Source: a virus. Taken from it: 25,100 bases of DNA. Shown one piece after another: positions 1 to 8,709 of this stretch (positions are counted from its first letter, which is position 1; each line of letters begins with the position of its first letter). Made by a program: the position numbers and the translations under genes. The notes below the pieces were generated by a model. The model did not search any database and was not told the origin of the DNA. It saw only the letters and a program-made list of their open reading frames with translations. The stretch spans positions 1 through 25,100 of IMG/VR virus record IMGVR_UViG_3300024262_000222; one strand, given 5' to 3'.

Positions 1-27
1 GAACGCTATGCTTCTGAAAGTCGCCAT
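1..27 (-). CDS. start of an unidentified downstream gene (partial)
   Basis: An ATG at 27 opens a frame that runs off the left edge after nine codons (M-A-T-F-R-S-I-A-F). An AAGG Shine-Dalgarno lies six bases before it, and it begins nine bases after the stop of the preceding gene, so it is the next gene of the same operon. In contractile phages the gene after the spike is often a gp25-like baseplate wedge protein and this N-terminus would fit, but nine residues are too few to identify it. Confidence 0.55.
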
Positions 28-35
28 AATAAACC

Positions 36-500
36 TTATGCTATAGGTACCGGAGGTCCAGGTACAGCAGGTTTTACCAATACGAGTCTTGTAGCCGTGT
101 CGAAGCAGTTAGCTATTTTTCTAGCAGCTTGAGAAGTAGGTACACCTGTACTCCTCATACTCTTTAAACAACCTAGTAGTACAGAGAACCCTGCCCACGA
201 CACCGTTATGTTAGGGCCGAAGGCTATGGGAGGAGCTAACCAAAACGCTTGTACACCTGCGGCCATGCCAGCTGCTGCGGTGGCCGCGTTACCTTTTGGG
301 TTGAACGCGGTAGCCATGGCGTTAGCCATTCGGGAAGCTTCTGTACCTGTAAAAATAGCGGGCACGCCGACACCGGTAGCAGGCTTAGCGTACCGGGCGT
401 AACCGTCCGCTATTACTTTCGCGGCCTCGCGAGGAGTCTTGGGTGGATTTCTAGCTAGGGATAAGAAGGCGTTCTCTAGCTCTGCTATTATGAACGGCAC
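36..500 (-). CDS. conserved-looking baseplate-region protein, unknown function
   Basis: A 154-residue protein that I do not recognise. It starts with GTG at 500, overlapping the TAG of the spike gene by one base (TAGTG), with AAGG nine bases upstream, so it is translationally coupled to the spike. The N-terminal 45 residues look helical and charged. The middle and C-terminus are rich in Ala/Gly and hydrophobic residues (roughly residues 74-112, around FWLAPPIAFGP and VSWAGFSVLLGCL), followed by a Pro-rich tail PGPPVPIA. There is no signal peptide and no clear enzyme motif. Its position between the spike and the next structural gene suggests a virion or tail-assembly role. This is inference from context only. 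Confidence 0.75.
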   Translation of the reverse strand: MPFIIAELENAFLSLARNPPKTPREAAKVIADGYARYAKPATGVGVPAIFTGTEASRMANAMATAFNPKGNAATAAAGMAAGVQAFWLAPPIAFGPNITVSWAGFSVLLGCLKSMRSTGVPTSQAARKIANCFDTATRLVLVKPAVPGPPVPIA

Positions 501-1255
501 TATTTGACCTTAGTGTTCTTGGATAGAATGGTCTGAGGAGGAGGATTCGTGGGAGGAGAAGATGGCCCCCACGCGGTCCCATGTACGTGCGAAGTAGCCC
601 ACTGCAACCACTCGTTGCCCCGCATAGCTGGAGTGTCCGCGCCTGTACCAATCTCTACCTGCTCTGCGTCTATAGTTATCTTCCCATCTTCTATAACGAT
701 CTGCGTCTTCGAATCCTTGACCTGTAGGGTTATGCTGTCTTCGGTAAAGCGTAAAAACGCAGTCTGCCCGGTACGGGCTGGCGTTTCTTTTCTGTCGGAT
801 ACCGTAGCGGAGGGCTTGTGCCACGTTATCTCTATGCGCTCATCTCCGGGGGTATCGGAAAAAACTACGCTGTGCCCACCCCTGGTAACCATCCCGCGCT
901 TATCGGGGACATCGGAGTCGGTAGCGAATTCTGCGGGCACCTCACCTTTTCCGTACCACCCGCCTTCGTAGGATTTTGGCTTGGAGGGGTCTCCATTAGA
1001 AAACCTAACCCATACGCCGTCTCCTATTTCTGGAGGCCAGAAAGTGCCTCGGTTCTTACCAGCACCCTGAAAAGTGGGTTGGATCCAAACAGCGGGCCCG
1101 GGGTCCTGCTGCCCTACCTCAGGGCAATACGCTTTTATGCGACCGCGCCCAGTGGGGTCTTTGTTGTCTTTAACAATAGCCATGTAGGACCCGTAGTACC
1201 TCTTAAAGTACTCAAGTCCGTGTAGCGCTATATTGTGTAGGAAATCCTCAAACAT
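500..1255 (-). CDS. baseplate central spike protein (gp5/gpV-like, OB fold)
   Basis: A 251-residue puncturing-spike protein, expected to form a trimer at the tip of the tail tube and pierce the host envelope. Residues about 20-110 look like the N-terminal OB domain of gp5/gpV/VgrG: YYGSYMAIVKDNKDPTGRGRIKAYCPE, then WPPEIGDGVWVRFSNGDPSKP and GGWYGKGEVP. Residues about 120-205 are short alternating beta strands (FLRFTEDSITLQV, IVIEDGKITIDAEQVEIG), as in the triple-stranded beta-helix needle. Near the C-terminus is SHVHGTAWGPSSPP: an HxH motif followed by a Pro-rich end, as in P2 gpV and phi92 gp138, where HxH binds an iron ion at the apex. No lysozyme domain is present, unlike T4 gp5. ATG at 1255 overlaps the hub stop (TAATG). 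Family assignment is confident; the metal site is inferred from the motif. Confidence 0.88.
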   Translation of the reverse strand: MFEDFLHNIALHGLEYFKRYYGSYMAIVKDNKDPTGRGRIKAYCPEVGQQDPGPAVWIQPTFQGAGKNRGTFWPPEIGDGVWVRFSNGDPSKPKSYEGGWYGKGEVPAEFATDSDVPDKRGMVTRGGHSVVFSDTPGDERIEITWHKPSATVSDRKETPARTGQTAFLRFTEDSITLQVKDSKTQIVIEDGKITIDAEQVEIGTGADTPAMRGNEWLQWATSHVHGTAWGPSSPPTNPPPQTILSKNTKVK

Positions 1256-2835
1256 TAGGCTTGCTCCGTGGGCTCTACGGTTACGCCTTCATCCTCAGTA
1301 GTAGGCTCAGTCTGCTTAGCTACATTACCTTGTGCTTTTATCTGGCTCTCTACTTTACCAGCATTAGAAAAGCACTCTAGGGACATAGTAGATCCGTTAC
1401 CACCAAACGTGTGGATGGTCTTAAATACCACGTAGGACCCTGAAAACCTCCAACCCAGCCCCCGTACCTCTATCATATCCCCTGGAAATAGCTTCGGGTC
1501 CGCTAACGACTCTATCGTCAGGTTTACGCCCATACCGTGGGACATCTTCTGAAACTCTGATTTAGCTTTCCCTACAGCGTCTTCATCGCCGGGGCTTCCG
1601 GGCATAGTGGTCTGCCCGTCGCCTGTGGAGTCGTCTGTACCTGAGAATACTTCACCGTCCACAGGTGCTACTCCTCCGTCGCTGGTACGGGATGTATTCT
1701 CTGAGGCGTCGTTTATTACCGTCGTTTTAGGCTCTTTTGTGTCTTCATCTATACCCCGGACAGCTATACCCCTACTAGCGCCCGGCAAAAACATAGCCAT
1801 AGTTGGGCTCGACGCAGATAGAATAGGAAACTCCCCCTGAGCAGGATATAGTCCTCCGTTAGGGAAATCAAAAAGCCTGAAGTGCCGCTTGGTCTTCTTG
1901 GTGTAGTTCCTAGGTATTATTTTAAGATTCGCGCCCTCCATGACGAATACGCATCCTATCTCATCACATATCTCTCGGATAACGTGCCAGTCCGTTCTCC
2001 CGCCTTGGACGTATGGTAGCCTGGGCTCTGGACCTACAAGCTTCTTTAGAAGCTCTGGATCGTCTTTAAGAGCGTCGTAGTTTATTTTTACATTCCTAGT
2101 AGGTTTACCCACTGTAGCTACTAATGCCCCTGCGGCCTTGTTGAATAGACCTCCCACCAATCCAGCTATGCCGGTGCGAGGACTACGCAATACGGTTTCC
2201 GGGTTCTGGTTTTTAAGGGATTCGTCTATGGGATCTACAGTTGTGGAGTTTAGACCTTGAGTTTGGGTCTTATCCCCCTGCTTACGCGGGTCCTGGATGT
2301 GCCCCTCGGCGCACGCTGTTATTATCTCAAGCCTAGTGTTGAAACTAAACGTCCTAGTACCGGATTGAGTGGACGCCGCTAAACCAGATACGCCTATAGC
2401 GTTAAGCGTTATAGTAATGTCGGTCCCAAAGTTAACTTCAGGCTTCATTAGAATCCCGCTGTACACAGGAGATAGTACGGTGTTGGACGTAGTATCACTA
2501 ACGTACCCAAATTGAACTTCTATGGTGTTTACTCCCCAGGTTAGAAGCTTACTGTCCATGAGAGCCACAGCTTCCCGAAATGGGGGAGTGAGAGTGGCTT
2601 TGATAATGGGCAGTAAGGCTAGTTGTACCTCTACTACTATCTCAGATAGGAATGATAGCGCGCGTAGGCCTACGTCGTAGTTCCCCCCGCCATCGTTTCT
2701 ATTGGCGATCACAGCCTCTTTATTGTTAGTCCATAGAGGGTATTTTCCGTCTGGAGTGACTATGGTTGCAATCATGAAGGGGTTAGAGAAGTCGTACCTG
2801 TCTGAACTGCCTGTGGTTCCTAGATTAGACGCCAT
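1255..2835 (-). CDS. baseplate hub protein (gp27/gpD-like)
   Basis: A 526-residue protein just before the spike gene, the usual place for the hub that links the tail tube to the spike. The C-terminal part (about 435-500) holds a stretch typical of the gpD/late-control D and gp27 group: LADPKLFPGDMIEVRGLGWR, then SGSYVVFKTIHTFGGNGSTMSLECF. The N-terminal half is beta-rich with a swapped-barrel look (IEVQFGYVSD, ITITLNAIGVSGLA). A segment at about 380-430 is Ser/Thr/Asp/Gly-rich and probably a flexible loop, and the last 30 residues are acidic and Thr-rich. ATG at 2835 follows AAGGG and lies directly after the TAA of the gp53-like gene. Role is inferred from position and C-terminal motif; it could be called a tail protein of the same family. 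Confidence 0.8.
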   Translation of the reverse strand: MASNLGTTGSSDRYDFSNPFMIATIVTPDGKYPLWTNNKEAVIANRNDGGGNYDVGLRALSFLSEIVVEVQLALLPIIKATLTPPFREAVALMDSKLLTWGVNTIEVQFGYVSDTTSNTVLSPVYSGILMKPEVNFGTDITITLNAIGVSGLAASTQSGTRTFSFNTRLEIITACAEGHIQDPRKQGDKTQTQGLNSTTVDPIDESLKNQNPETVLRSPRTGIAGLVGGLFNKAAGALVATVGKPTRNVKINYDALKDDPELLKKLVGPEPRLPYVQGGRTDWHVIREICDEIGCVFVMEGANLKIIPRNYTKKTKRHFRLFDFPNGGLYPAQGEFPILSASSPTMAMFLPGASRGIAVRGIDEDTKEPKTTVINDASENTSRTSDGGVAPVDGEVFSGTDDSTGDGQTTMPGSPGDEDAVGKAKSEFQKMSHGMGVNLTIESLADPKLFPGDMIEVRGLGWRFSGSYVVFKTIHTFGGNGSTMSLECFSNAGKVESQIKAQGNVAKQTEPTTEDEGVTVEPTEQA

Positions 2836-2837
2836 GG

Positions 2838-3152
2838 TTATGCGCCCTTAAACAGTTCTTGTAGTACGTATCTAGGAGAGGGGATGGTTAGCGTGTCACC
2901 CTCGTTTAGATCTGTAGGAACCAGCTCTAACCCGTTAGCGGCTGCTATTACCCACCACAGCTTAGAGTCCCCATAGAACCTAACTGCTAATTTGTCTATA
3001 CGCTCTATGACGCCTCGTTTTACTTGGTAAAGAAGATCGTCCTGTTGCTCGACTATGGAGGGTAGGTCTAATACGTCCCAGTGCTCTACACCGTCTATGA
3101 TGTATAGCTCTCCGAACCTTAGTCGGCTATGGGGGGCTACTTTTACAGACAT
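2838..3152 (-). CDS. gp53-like / tail protein X-like LysM baseplate protein
   Basis: A 104-residue protein whose second half matches the small LysM-bearing tail proteins (T4 gp53 and P2 gpX): a VRFYGDSKLWWVIAAANGLE core at about residues 57-76, then PTDLNEGDTLTIPSP. In T4, gp53 is a wedge protein that starts baseplate assembly around the hub. In P2-like phages gpX is an ejection or connector component. The N-terminus (LRFGELYIIDGVEHWDVLDLP) fits these families too. It sits between the tape measure and the hub, the usual order. ATG at 3152 overlaps the tape-measure stop as TAATG, so translation is coupled. Assignment is good; which of the two roles applies is not decided by sequence. Confidence 0.8.
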   Translation of the reverse strand: MSVKVAPHSRLRFGELYIIDGVEHWDVLDLPSIVEQQDDLLYQVKRGVIERIDKLAVRFYGDSKLWWVIAAANGLELVPTDLNEGDTLTIPSPRYVLQELFKGA

Positions 3153-6100
3153 TACCTAACCGTACCCCCAGCCGTAGGTCCAGCAGTTCCGTTCCTACTG
3201 GCGGCGCTATTTGTGGCTTTAGTACTTTTAAGAGTAATTCGGGCGCCAGCGGAAGCTGAAGGTCCGCCCCCACCAGCGACAGACTGAGCTTGCATAGAGT
3301 CCCGCATAGCAGTAGCTATCTTCTTGAAGTCCTGTGTGTACCAGTCTGGCCAGTGCGTGGCGTTTAACATGGCTTCGTCTTTAGACTCTCCGGCCTTGAA
3401 GGTCTTAGTTACTACCGGGGTATCATCGGCTTGTTTAGATACTGTCTCGCTAGCGCGTGCGATAGCGTTAAGCTTACCAGCCACGGTCATAGCGTCCATT
3501 TGTAGCGCGTTCATAGCTACGATAGTCATAGCTAGAATATCGGACCATATGTCGCGCATGATGTCCTTAAATTCTAGTGCACGCTTCTCTATCCTGGAGA
3601 ACGCCTCATCCGCTATTACTGATATGTTCCTCTTCTTGTCTTTGTGGAAGGTATTGTCCATAGTTTTGCTGAAACCGTCTACAGCGGCTCCGGCCCGGCC
3701 GAGCGACTTTTCTGCCACCTCCCCTATGTTTTTAACGCCCCTAGCGTTTAGAACTAGAGACGTAGTAGGTGTGTCCTTTTCGGGCTCTGCGCTAATGTCT
3801 ATAATTCCGTTCTTTTTCTCCTCCTCCATCTTCGCGTTAATCGCAGTAAAAGCTGAGGCTATCTTAGATTTTACTGCGTTAGTATCTATGTCGAACAGCC
3901 CGAAGAGCTTACTGGTCTTTTCCTCTACACCCGCTACGATAGAATCGGCCTCCGCTAGAACCCCGCTACCAATGTCGTCAACGGTATCCATCATAATACC
4001 TAGCTGGGTGGCGCTTTCGTCACCGAGCGTCTTGGTTACGTCGAACATGGCCGCTTTTTCGGACTCAGCCGCGCGTTGTGCCTCCCACTCCATCTTATTG
4101 GCTAGCTGCTCTGCGGAGCGCCATCTCTGCATAGCAAAGAAGTCTGTATCGTCAGCTATAGCCGCCTGTACGTCGAAGTTGTTCTTACGTAGCTTCATGT
4201 AGAACGGATTGTTGTTTTCTCCTATGTCTAGTCCCTTAAGGTCTCCAGAAGCCTGCGCAGCCTTTACAGCCTCTGCTATTTGAGCCTCAGACTGCCCACG
4301 CATTTTTAGAGCGTTGGTCAAAGTGTCTATTTGCCGCTCACTCTTAGACATTAGAGCTGGTACTAAGTCGCCAGTGAACAAATCTTTTGTGTCGTTACCG
4401 AAGCTCTTTACGTTGTTCCAAGCTTTCTTGGGGATGTCTACTAGATCGTCAAATAGGTCTCCAAACCACCCGACTAGACCACCCCACGCCTCTTTGATAG
4501 CCCCTATAGGGTCCGTGAATATACCGGTTACTAAGTTCCAAGCACCCTTAGCTAGGTCAATAGGCGCCATTAGGATTTTACTTATAGGCTTCCATACTGT
4601 TTCAACAGCCCCTACTACTAAATCGAACATGTTAGAGAACCAGTCTTTAATAGCTCCCCACTTCTCATAGATATACATGATTGGATCTACTATGGCGTTC
4701 TGAATAATCCACCAAGCGGCCAACGTAACACCTTCTACAGCTGTCCAAATAGTCGAGAATAGAAGTACGAACATACCCCACGTATCAGCTATTAGATCGA
4801 ATACACCTTTGGCTACTTCCCAAATAACCCAGAATATAGCGCCTACTACAGGCCCCGCTATCTTGAACGCCAATGAAAGCGCCGTAGCTACAGCCTGGAA
4901 TATGAACTTCAGCGTCTCGCCTATGGCGTACACTATTCCGCCAATCACGGAGAATACTTTGTGTATGGTAGCTGCGGAGTCGGGGAACTTCTTAACTAAG
5001 TAGTCTTCTAGGGATTTGAAGACCATCAGTACAGCGTTTATAACCACGTCTACGACAACTACCAGAGCGTCTCCTACTTTAAGTAATAGCCCCGGCAGCT
5101 CCATGAGGATACGTTCTGCTACGACTAGCATACCGTTAAGCATCTCACCTACGAAGTCCCAGAACTGCGCCATAATAGCAGGCCCATGCGTCTGTATTCC
5201 TGCCCCTATGGCTAGGAATATTCTCTCTACGGCTGCGGGAATCTGTAGAACTATGTCGATGATAGCGTTGCTCGCCTGTACTAATAGCCCAGGTAGTTTG
5301 TTAGCTATTTCTTGTATTATTGGGCCCAGAGCGGCACCTAGTGCCAGCACTGCGGTAGTAATAATGTTAAGTAGATCTTGTACTATGGGCCCTATCTTTA
5401 TCTTAGCGATGTACCCTACAGCCTGCTCGAACATCCAAAGTATAGCCGCGCCTAGCATAGCCACGCGCGATCCTATAGCAGACGAGAATCTTACTATCCA
5501 ATTCTGGAACTCTTTACCGGTTAGGAAGTCCCATACTTTGCCTATGGCTTGGAACGTTCCGGTCCATATCTTCTTCCACGGTATTTTTAGAAGTAGTTTG
5601 TTAGATTTCTCTATTCCTCCTGCTATACCAGACAGAATACTTTTCCCGATCTTACCCCAGTCTACGGACTTGAACCACGCGGCTAGTCTCTTGAACGCCT
5701 CTAGAACCTTCTCTCCTACTATCTCGGCCAAGTCCATGAACTTTCCGCCCATGTGCCCGAGGGCAGCCGCTGTAGACATTCCAGATTTCTTTAGCTTAAT
5801 GAACCAATAGACTAAAGCGCCTACGGCAACTACGCCTAGCATGACTGCGGCCATGGGAGTCATAGCAGCTTTAAGTGCTACACCTAGGGCTATAATCCCG
5901 CCCACCATGGGTATAAGCTCCTTAGCGACCTTACCAATTAGGGCGGCCCACGGGCGCATAAATTTAGGTAGAAGGGCCTTAGCTCCTAGTTGATGTATCT
6001 CGGATAGCTTGGTTACAAACTTACCCATGACCCCGCCGTTACCGGCTACTTTCTTCATGGACTTACCGAAAGCTTCGTATTGTACAGCTGCGTCATCAAC

Positions 6101-7666
6101 GAAGCTCTCGGCGCTGGCCTTACCTATGGAGCGGAACGACGTGACCATGCTGTCCTCCATCTCTTCAAAGCGCACAGCTAGTGTCTTAGCGGATTTGTGT
6201 CCCTCGTCTGCCATCTTACCTAGCTCGGCTGGAGTGTTTTTTACAGTCTTCATAAGGTCCAGTGTGGCCTGGTCTGCCTTATCGAAGAACAGCATAAGCT
6301 CTGCGGCCCTGTCATCCCCGAACGCCTTACGTAGGTGCGCGGACATAACGTTAGTCTGCTGTGTAGTAAGATCTCCGTTCTTTTTAGCCTTCTGTACCAT
6401 CTCCGCCATACCGGATATGAACTCTTCTGGCCCTTTAGACATGGACTCGAATGATACGCCTACGTCTCCGAAGGCTATAGCTATGTCCTTGTTGAAGTCA
6501 CTTAGATCTGCGCCTACGCCTCCGAACATATCCTGGAAGCCCTCTTTGGACTTAATCATCTCCTCAGTTAGTGACATAGCGTGCTCTCGCGCCTGCGCGG
6601 ACGACTGTCCCATCTGCATGAACCCCGCCGCCAGACCCGCAGACGAGGCAGCGTAGGAAGCTAGTTGCTTGGAGTCTAGACTCTTACCCATGGACGCAGC
6701 TCTACGTCTGAGTAGATCCATCATCTTGGGCATCTCGCCCATAGCTCCTGTGACGTCTCCGGTTATCTGGCCCATCTTGGCGAAGGCTCCAGTTACTTGG
6801 CTTATCTCCTTATCCCCCATGCCGAATTCTTTACGCATGCGTAATCCAGAGTTCCTCAGAACGTCGGCGTTAACTCCGTAGACCTCAGAAAACTTAGCCA
6901 CCTGCTTAGCGTTCTTGAAACCCATAGCGGCTAGCTCGCTACCAGCCTCATCCCACGCCCTTAGAGAGGTCGCAGCCGTGTTGGCATCAATAGCCAGCCC
7001 TTTCGCCATACTTGTGGCTTTGCTGGTGAACTTCTTAAGCTCTTTACCGGTGTAGCCGAAGTTAGCCCCTGTAGCTCGGGCGGACTTACTCAAGGAGTGC
7101 AGCTCCGCTTCGTACCCAGTAGTTAAGTTAGTACCTTCCGACCCTATGTCGCCTATAGCGCTAGCTATACCGCCTAGCTGAACCAGGCTTAAACTCTGTA
7201 TGAACGTCTGTAGTTTGCTATGGCTAACTAGAGAACCTAGCTTCTCCATGGCGTCTCGAATGAAGTTAAAGCCTCCGCCAACTTTTCTGGTGTCGGCCTC
7301 CATCTGACGGGCGTCTCCCTGAAATTGCCCTTTAGCGTTTCTGGATTGCTCCTCGAAGTTACCAAGCGTATCTGTAGCCTCTTGTACCCCGGCTCCCATA
7401 GCCTCAAATTGCCCTTTAGCGTTTCTAGACTGATTCTGCCAGTGCCCGGCTTGTACTGAGGCTTTTTCTAATCCTTCACCTAACTTGTCTAATTGTTCTG
7501 TCTGCCCAGGAGATACGATGTCACCCATGTTGGCTTTATCGGCGGCCTTACCGAGTTCCAGCATGCGAGTGGACATAGATTCAAAATTGGATAGGATAGC
7601 GTTCTGCTTATCCTCCAATCCTGAATCTTTGGCTCCGAATGAGAATCCAAGGCCGAGGAAATTCAC
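3152..7666 (-). CDS. tail tape measure protein
   Basis: A 1504-residue protein, the longest in the window. It lies after the tail tube and tail chaperone genes and before the baseplate hub, which is diagnostic. The N-terminal 170 residues are helical and charged and include two copies of QSRNAKGQF 28 residues apart. Residues about 150-560 are Ala/Met/Lys-rich helix (SATSMAKGLAIDANTAATSLRAWDEAG type). Residues about 590-640 are strongly hydrophobic (GGIIALGVALKAAMTP, AVMLGVVAVGALVYWFI) and many further hydrophobic, Trp-rich helices follow to about residue 1080, as expected for a protein that inserts into membrane on ejection. The C-terminal third is charged and helical. The start is GTG at 7666, with AAGGAG nine bases upstream, located inside the preceding endonuclease gene. 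By the 0.15 nm per residue rule the tail would be near 225 nm. Confidence 0.93.
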   Translation of the reverse strand: MNFLGLGFSFGAKDSGLEDKQNAILSNFESMSTRMLELGKAADKANMGDIVSPGQTEQLDKLGEGLEKASVQAGHWQNQSRNAKGQFEAMGAGVQEATDTLGNFEEQSRNAKGQFQGDARQMEADTRKVGGGFNFIRDAMEKLGSLVSHSKLQTFIQSLSLVQLGGIASAIGDIGSEGTNLTTGYEAELHSLSKSARATGANFGYTGKELKKFTSKATSMAKGLAIDANTAATSLRAWDEAGSELAAMGFKNAKQVAKFSEVYGVNADVLRNSGLRMRKEFGMGDKEISQVTGAFAKMGQITGDVTGAMGEMPKMMDLLRRRAASMGKSLDSKQLASYAASSAGLAAGFMQMGQSSAQAREHAMSLTEEMIKSKEGFQDMFGGVGADLSDFNKDIAIAFGDVGVSFESMSKGPEEFISGMAEMVQKAKKNGDLTTQQTNVMSAHLRKAFGDDRAAELMLFFDKADQATLDLMKTVKNTPAELGKMADEGHKSAKTLAVRFEEMEDSMVTSFRSIGKASAESFVDDAAVQYEAFGKSMKKVAGNGGVMGKFVTKLSEIHQLGAKALLPKFMRPWAALIGKVAKELIPMVGGIIALGVALKAAMTPMAAVMLGVVAVGALVYWFIKLKKSGMSTAAALGHMGGKFMDLAEIVGEKVLEAFKRLAAWFKSVDWGKIGKSILSGIAGGIEKSNKLLLKIPWKKIWTGTFQAIGKVWDFLTGKEFQNWIVRFSSAIGSRVAMLGAAILWMFEQAVGYIAKIKIGPIVQDLLNIITTAVLALGAALGPIIQEIANKLPGLLVQASNAIIDIVLQIPAAVERIFLAIGAGIQTHGPAIMAQFWDFVGEMLNGMLVVAERILMELPGLLLKVGDALVVVVDVVINAVLMVFKSLEDYLVKKFPDSAATIHKVFSVIGGIVYAIGETLKFIFQAVATALSLAFKIAGPVVGAIFWVIWEVAKGVFDLIADTWGMFVLLFSTIWTAVEGVTLAAWWIIQNAIVDPIMYIYEKWGAIKDWFSNMFDLVVGAVETVWKPISKILMAPIDLAKGAWNLVTGIFTDPIGAIKEAWGGLVGWFGDLFDDLVDIPKKAWNNVKSFGNDTKDLFTGDLVPALMSKSERQIDTLTNALKMRGQSEAQIAEAVKAAQASGDLKGLDIGENNNPFYMKLRKNNFDVQAAIADDTDFFAMQRWRSAEQLANKMEWEAQRAAESEKAAMFDVTKTLGDESATQLGIMMDTVDDIGSGVLAEADSIVAGVEEKTSKLFGLFDIDTNAVKSKIASAFTAINAKMEEEKKNGIIDISAEPEKDTPTTSLVLNARGVKNIGEVAEKSLGRAGAAVDGFSKTMDNTFHKDKKRNISVIADEAFSRIEKRALEFKDIMRDIWSDILAMTIVAMNALQMDAMTVAGKLNAIARASETVSKQADDTPVVTKTFKAGESKDEAMLNATHWPDWYTQDFKKIATAMRDSMQAQSVAGGGGPSASAGARITLKSTKATNSAASRNGTAGPTAGGTVR
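7322..7426 (-). repeat. 21-bp direct repeat inside the tape-measure gene
   Basis: The 21-base stretch at 7322-7342 is repeated exactly at 7406-7426, 84 bases (28 codons) apart and in frame. It encodes QSRNAKGQF twice near the tape-measure N-terminus. This looks like a tandem duplication of a 28-residue helical unit whose remainder has diverged. Confidence 0.8.
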
Positions 7667-8667
7667 GTCCTGTAACTCCTTGGAATCATTGAGGATTTCC
7701 TAGAACACTCGATATTATCGTTGGAGTCCTCGTACAGCCATTTAGAAAACTTCTTGGTAGGCCACGACCTTAATCTTACTGTATTTGTAGCAAACTTTTT
7801 ACCCTTTAATACAGTAGTACCACTCCAAGTGGTAACCGATATACCTCTGGATGAGAGCAACTCTGTCAAGTCTTCAACCATACCAATACTGGCGGTGGTC
7901 AAAGACGTATGTAAAGAATGAGTCGGTTTGGGTTGACGCCAATGTCCGTCCGCGTCCCATAACCCACGCAGGAAGTGCCCCATTAGCTCTTCGGGAAGGT
8001 TTGGCAGTCTTAGTCTCGTGGATTTCTTACCTGAGATCCCGTACGTCGCCTCTAGCGCCTTCACCATTCTCCTTGAGGACCACTTTAGTACCCAGCAGTT
8101 TGCGCCTTGATTGTGGGGCACAGGTCCGCGCTCGTGTCCGATGAGCTTCGCTACCTTGCGGCACACCTCTTCGGTTCCGGCTAGGTACACCATGTATTGA
8201 TAGTGCTCCGCGTTGTTGCGAACATGCCCGTCTCCGTAGATAAGACCTAGCACCCAAGCGCTCCCAGCAGTTAGTTCTTCGAAAAGGTAATCGTCAACCT
8301 GTACGTCGTTAGATCTAATCTTGCCGTTATCTACTGCTAGGCGTACTGCCTCCGTGCGCCCTCTGAGTACGCCCATGTTCTTTAGGTGAGTTCGTACTAG
8401 TCGTCCATCTCTACCTACCTCTTCCGCTACGTCATTAGACGATAGGCCGTCCTGGTAAAGAGCGTACATGATAGCGCGCTCTTTATCGGTGACGGTACAC
8501 TCTTTGTGAGCTGCGGCCTCTTTGAGGGTCCTTGTAGGTATTCCTAATCGCTGGAACCAACCCCACACCGTACCCGGGGAGCGCTCGTACAACGCCCCCA
8601 GTTCCACGAGAGTTTTACCTTCCTCGTGGTACATGCGGTTTAGGGTTTCTTTGGTTCGGTCTAACAT
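7663..8667 (-). CDS. free-standing LAGLIDADG homing endonuclease with N-terminal HTH domains
   Basis: A 334-residue protein with two LAGLIDADG motifs: AWVLGLIYGDG at 137-147 and HFLRGLWDADG at 231-241, each ending in the catalytic acidic residue. Two motifs in one chain mean a monomeric enzyme that cuts a long asymmetric DNA site. Two helix-turn-helix-like segments precede them (about 10-45 with GALYERSPGTVWGWFQRLGI, and 62-100 with GLSSNDVAEEVGRDGRLVRTH cut short here), probably for DNA binding. No intein splice-junction residues frame it and it has its own start and stop, so it is free-standing. It separates the tail chaperone pair from the tape measure, which are normally adjacent. Its last codons carry the ribosome binding site of the tape measure and overlap its GTG by four bases. 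Its own ATG at 8667 has no good Shine-Dalgarno. Confidence 0.88.
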   Translation of the reverse strand: MLDRTKETLNRMYHEEGKTLVELGALYERSPGTVWGWFQRLGIPTRTLKEAAAHKECTVTDKERAIMYALYQDGLSSNDVAEEVGRDGRLVRTHLKNMGVLRGRTEAVRLAVDNGKIRSNDVQVDDYLFEELTAGSAWVLGLIYGDGHVRNNAEHYQYMVYLAGTEEVCRKVAKLIGHERGPVPHNQGANCWVLKWSSRRMVKALEATYGISGKKSTRLRLPNLPEELMGHFLRGLWDADGHWRQPKPTHSLHTSLTTASIGMVEDLTELLSSRGISVTTWSGTTVLKGKKFATNTVRLRSWPTKKFSKWLYEDSNDNIECSRKSSMIPRSYRT

Positions 8668-8690
8668 ACTTAACTCTGGCCCAGGAGAGA

Positions 8691-8708
8691 CTGGACCGTG
8701 TGGTCCAG
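8691..8708 (-). other. RNA hairpin between chaperone extension and endonuclease
   Basis: Perfect 7-bp stem CTGGACC/GGTCCAG with a 4-base loop, lying between the stop of the frameshifted chaperone (8710) and the endonuclease start (8667). It is not followed by a T-run on the minus strand, so it is not a standard terminator. It could protect the transcript end or limit endonuclease translation, as hairpins do for some T4 homing endonucleases. The role is inferred. Confidence 0.5.
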
Positions 8709-8709
8709 C

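Noticed and set aside
500-1255. Lysozyme domain in the spike, as in T4 gp5
   Set aside because: The protein passes from the OB domain straight to beta-helix strands; no lysozyme catalytic pattern is present.
3324-4202. Long plus-strand open frame (292 codons), with another at 5016-5810 (264 codons)
   Set aside because: Both lie antisense to the tape-measure gene, have Ser/Ala-rich low-information products and no ribosome binding site. They are shadows of its codon use.
7663-8667. Intein or intron in the tape-measure gene
   Set aside because: The endonuclease has its own start and stop, no splice-junction residues, and the tape measure has its own Shine-Dalgarno and GTG. It lies before the gene rather than inside it.
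8691-8708. Rho-independent terminator before the endonuclease
   Set aside because: The stem is good but no T-run follows on the minus strand.
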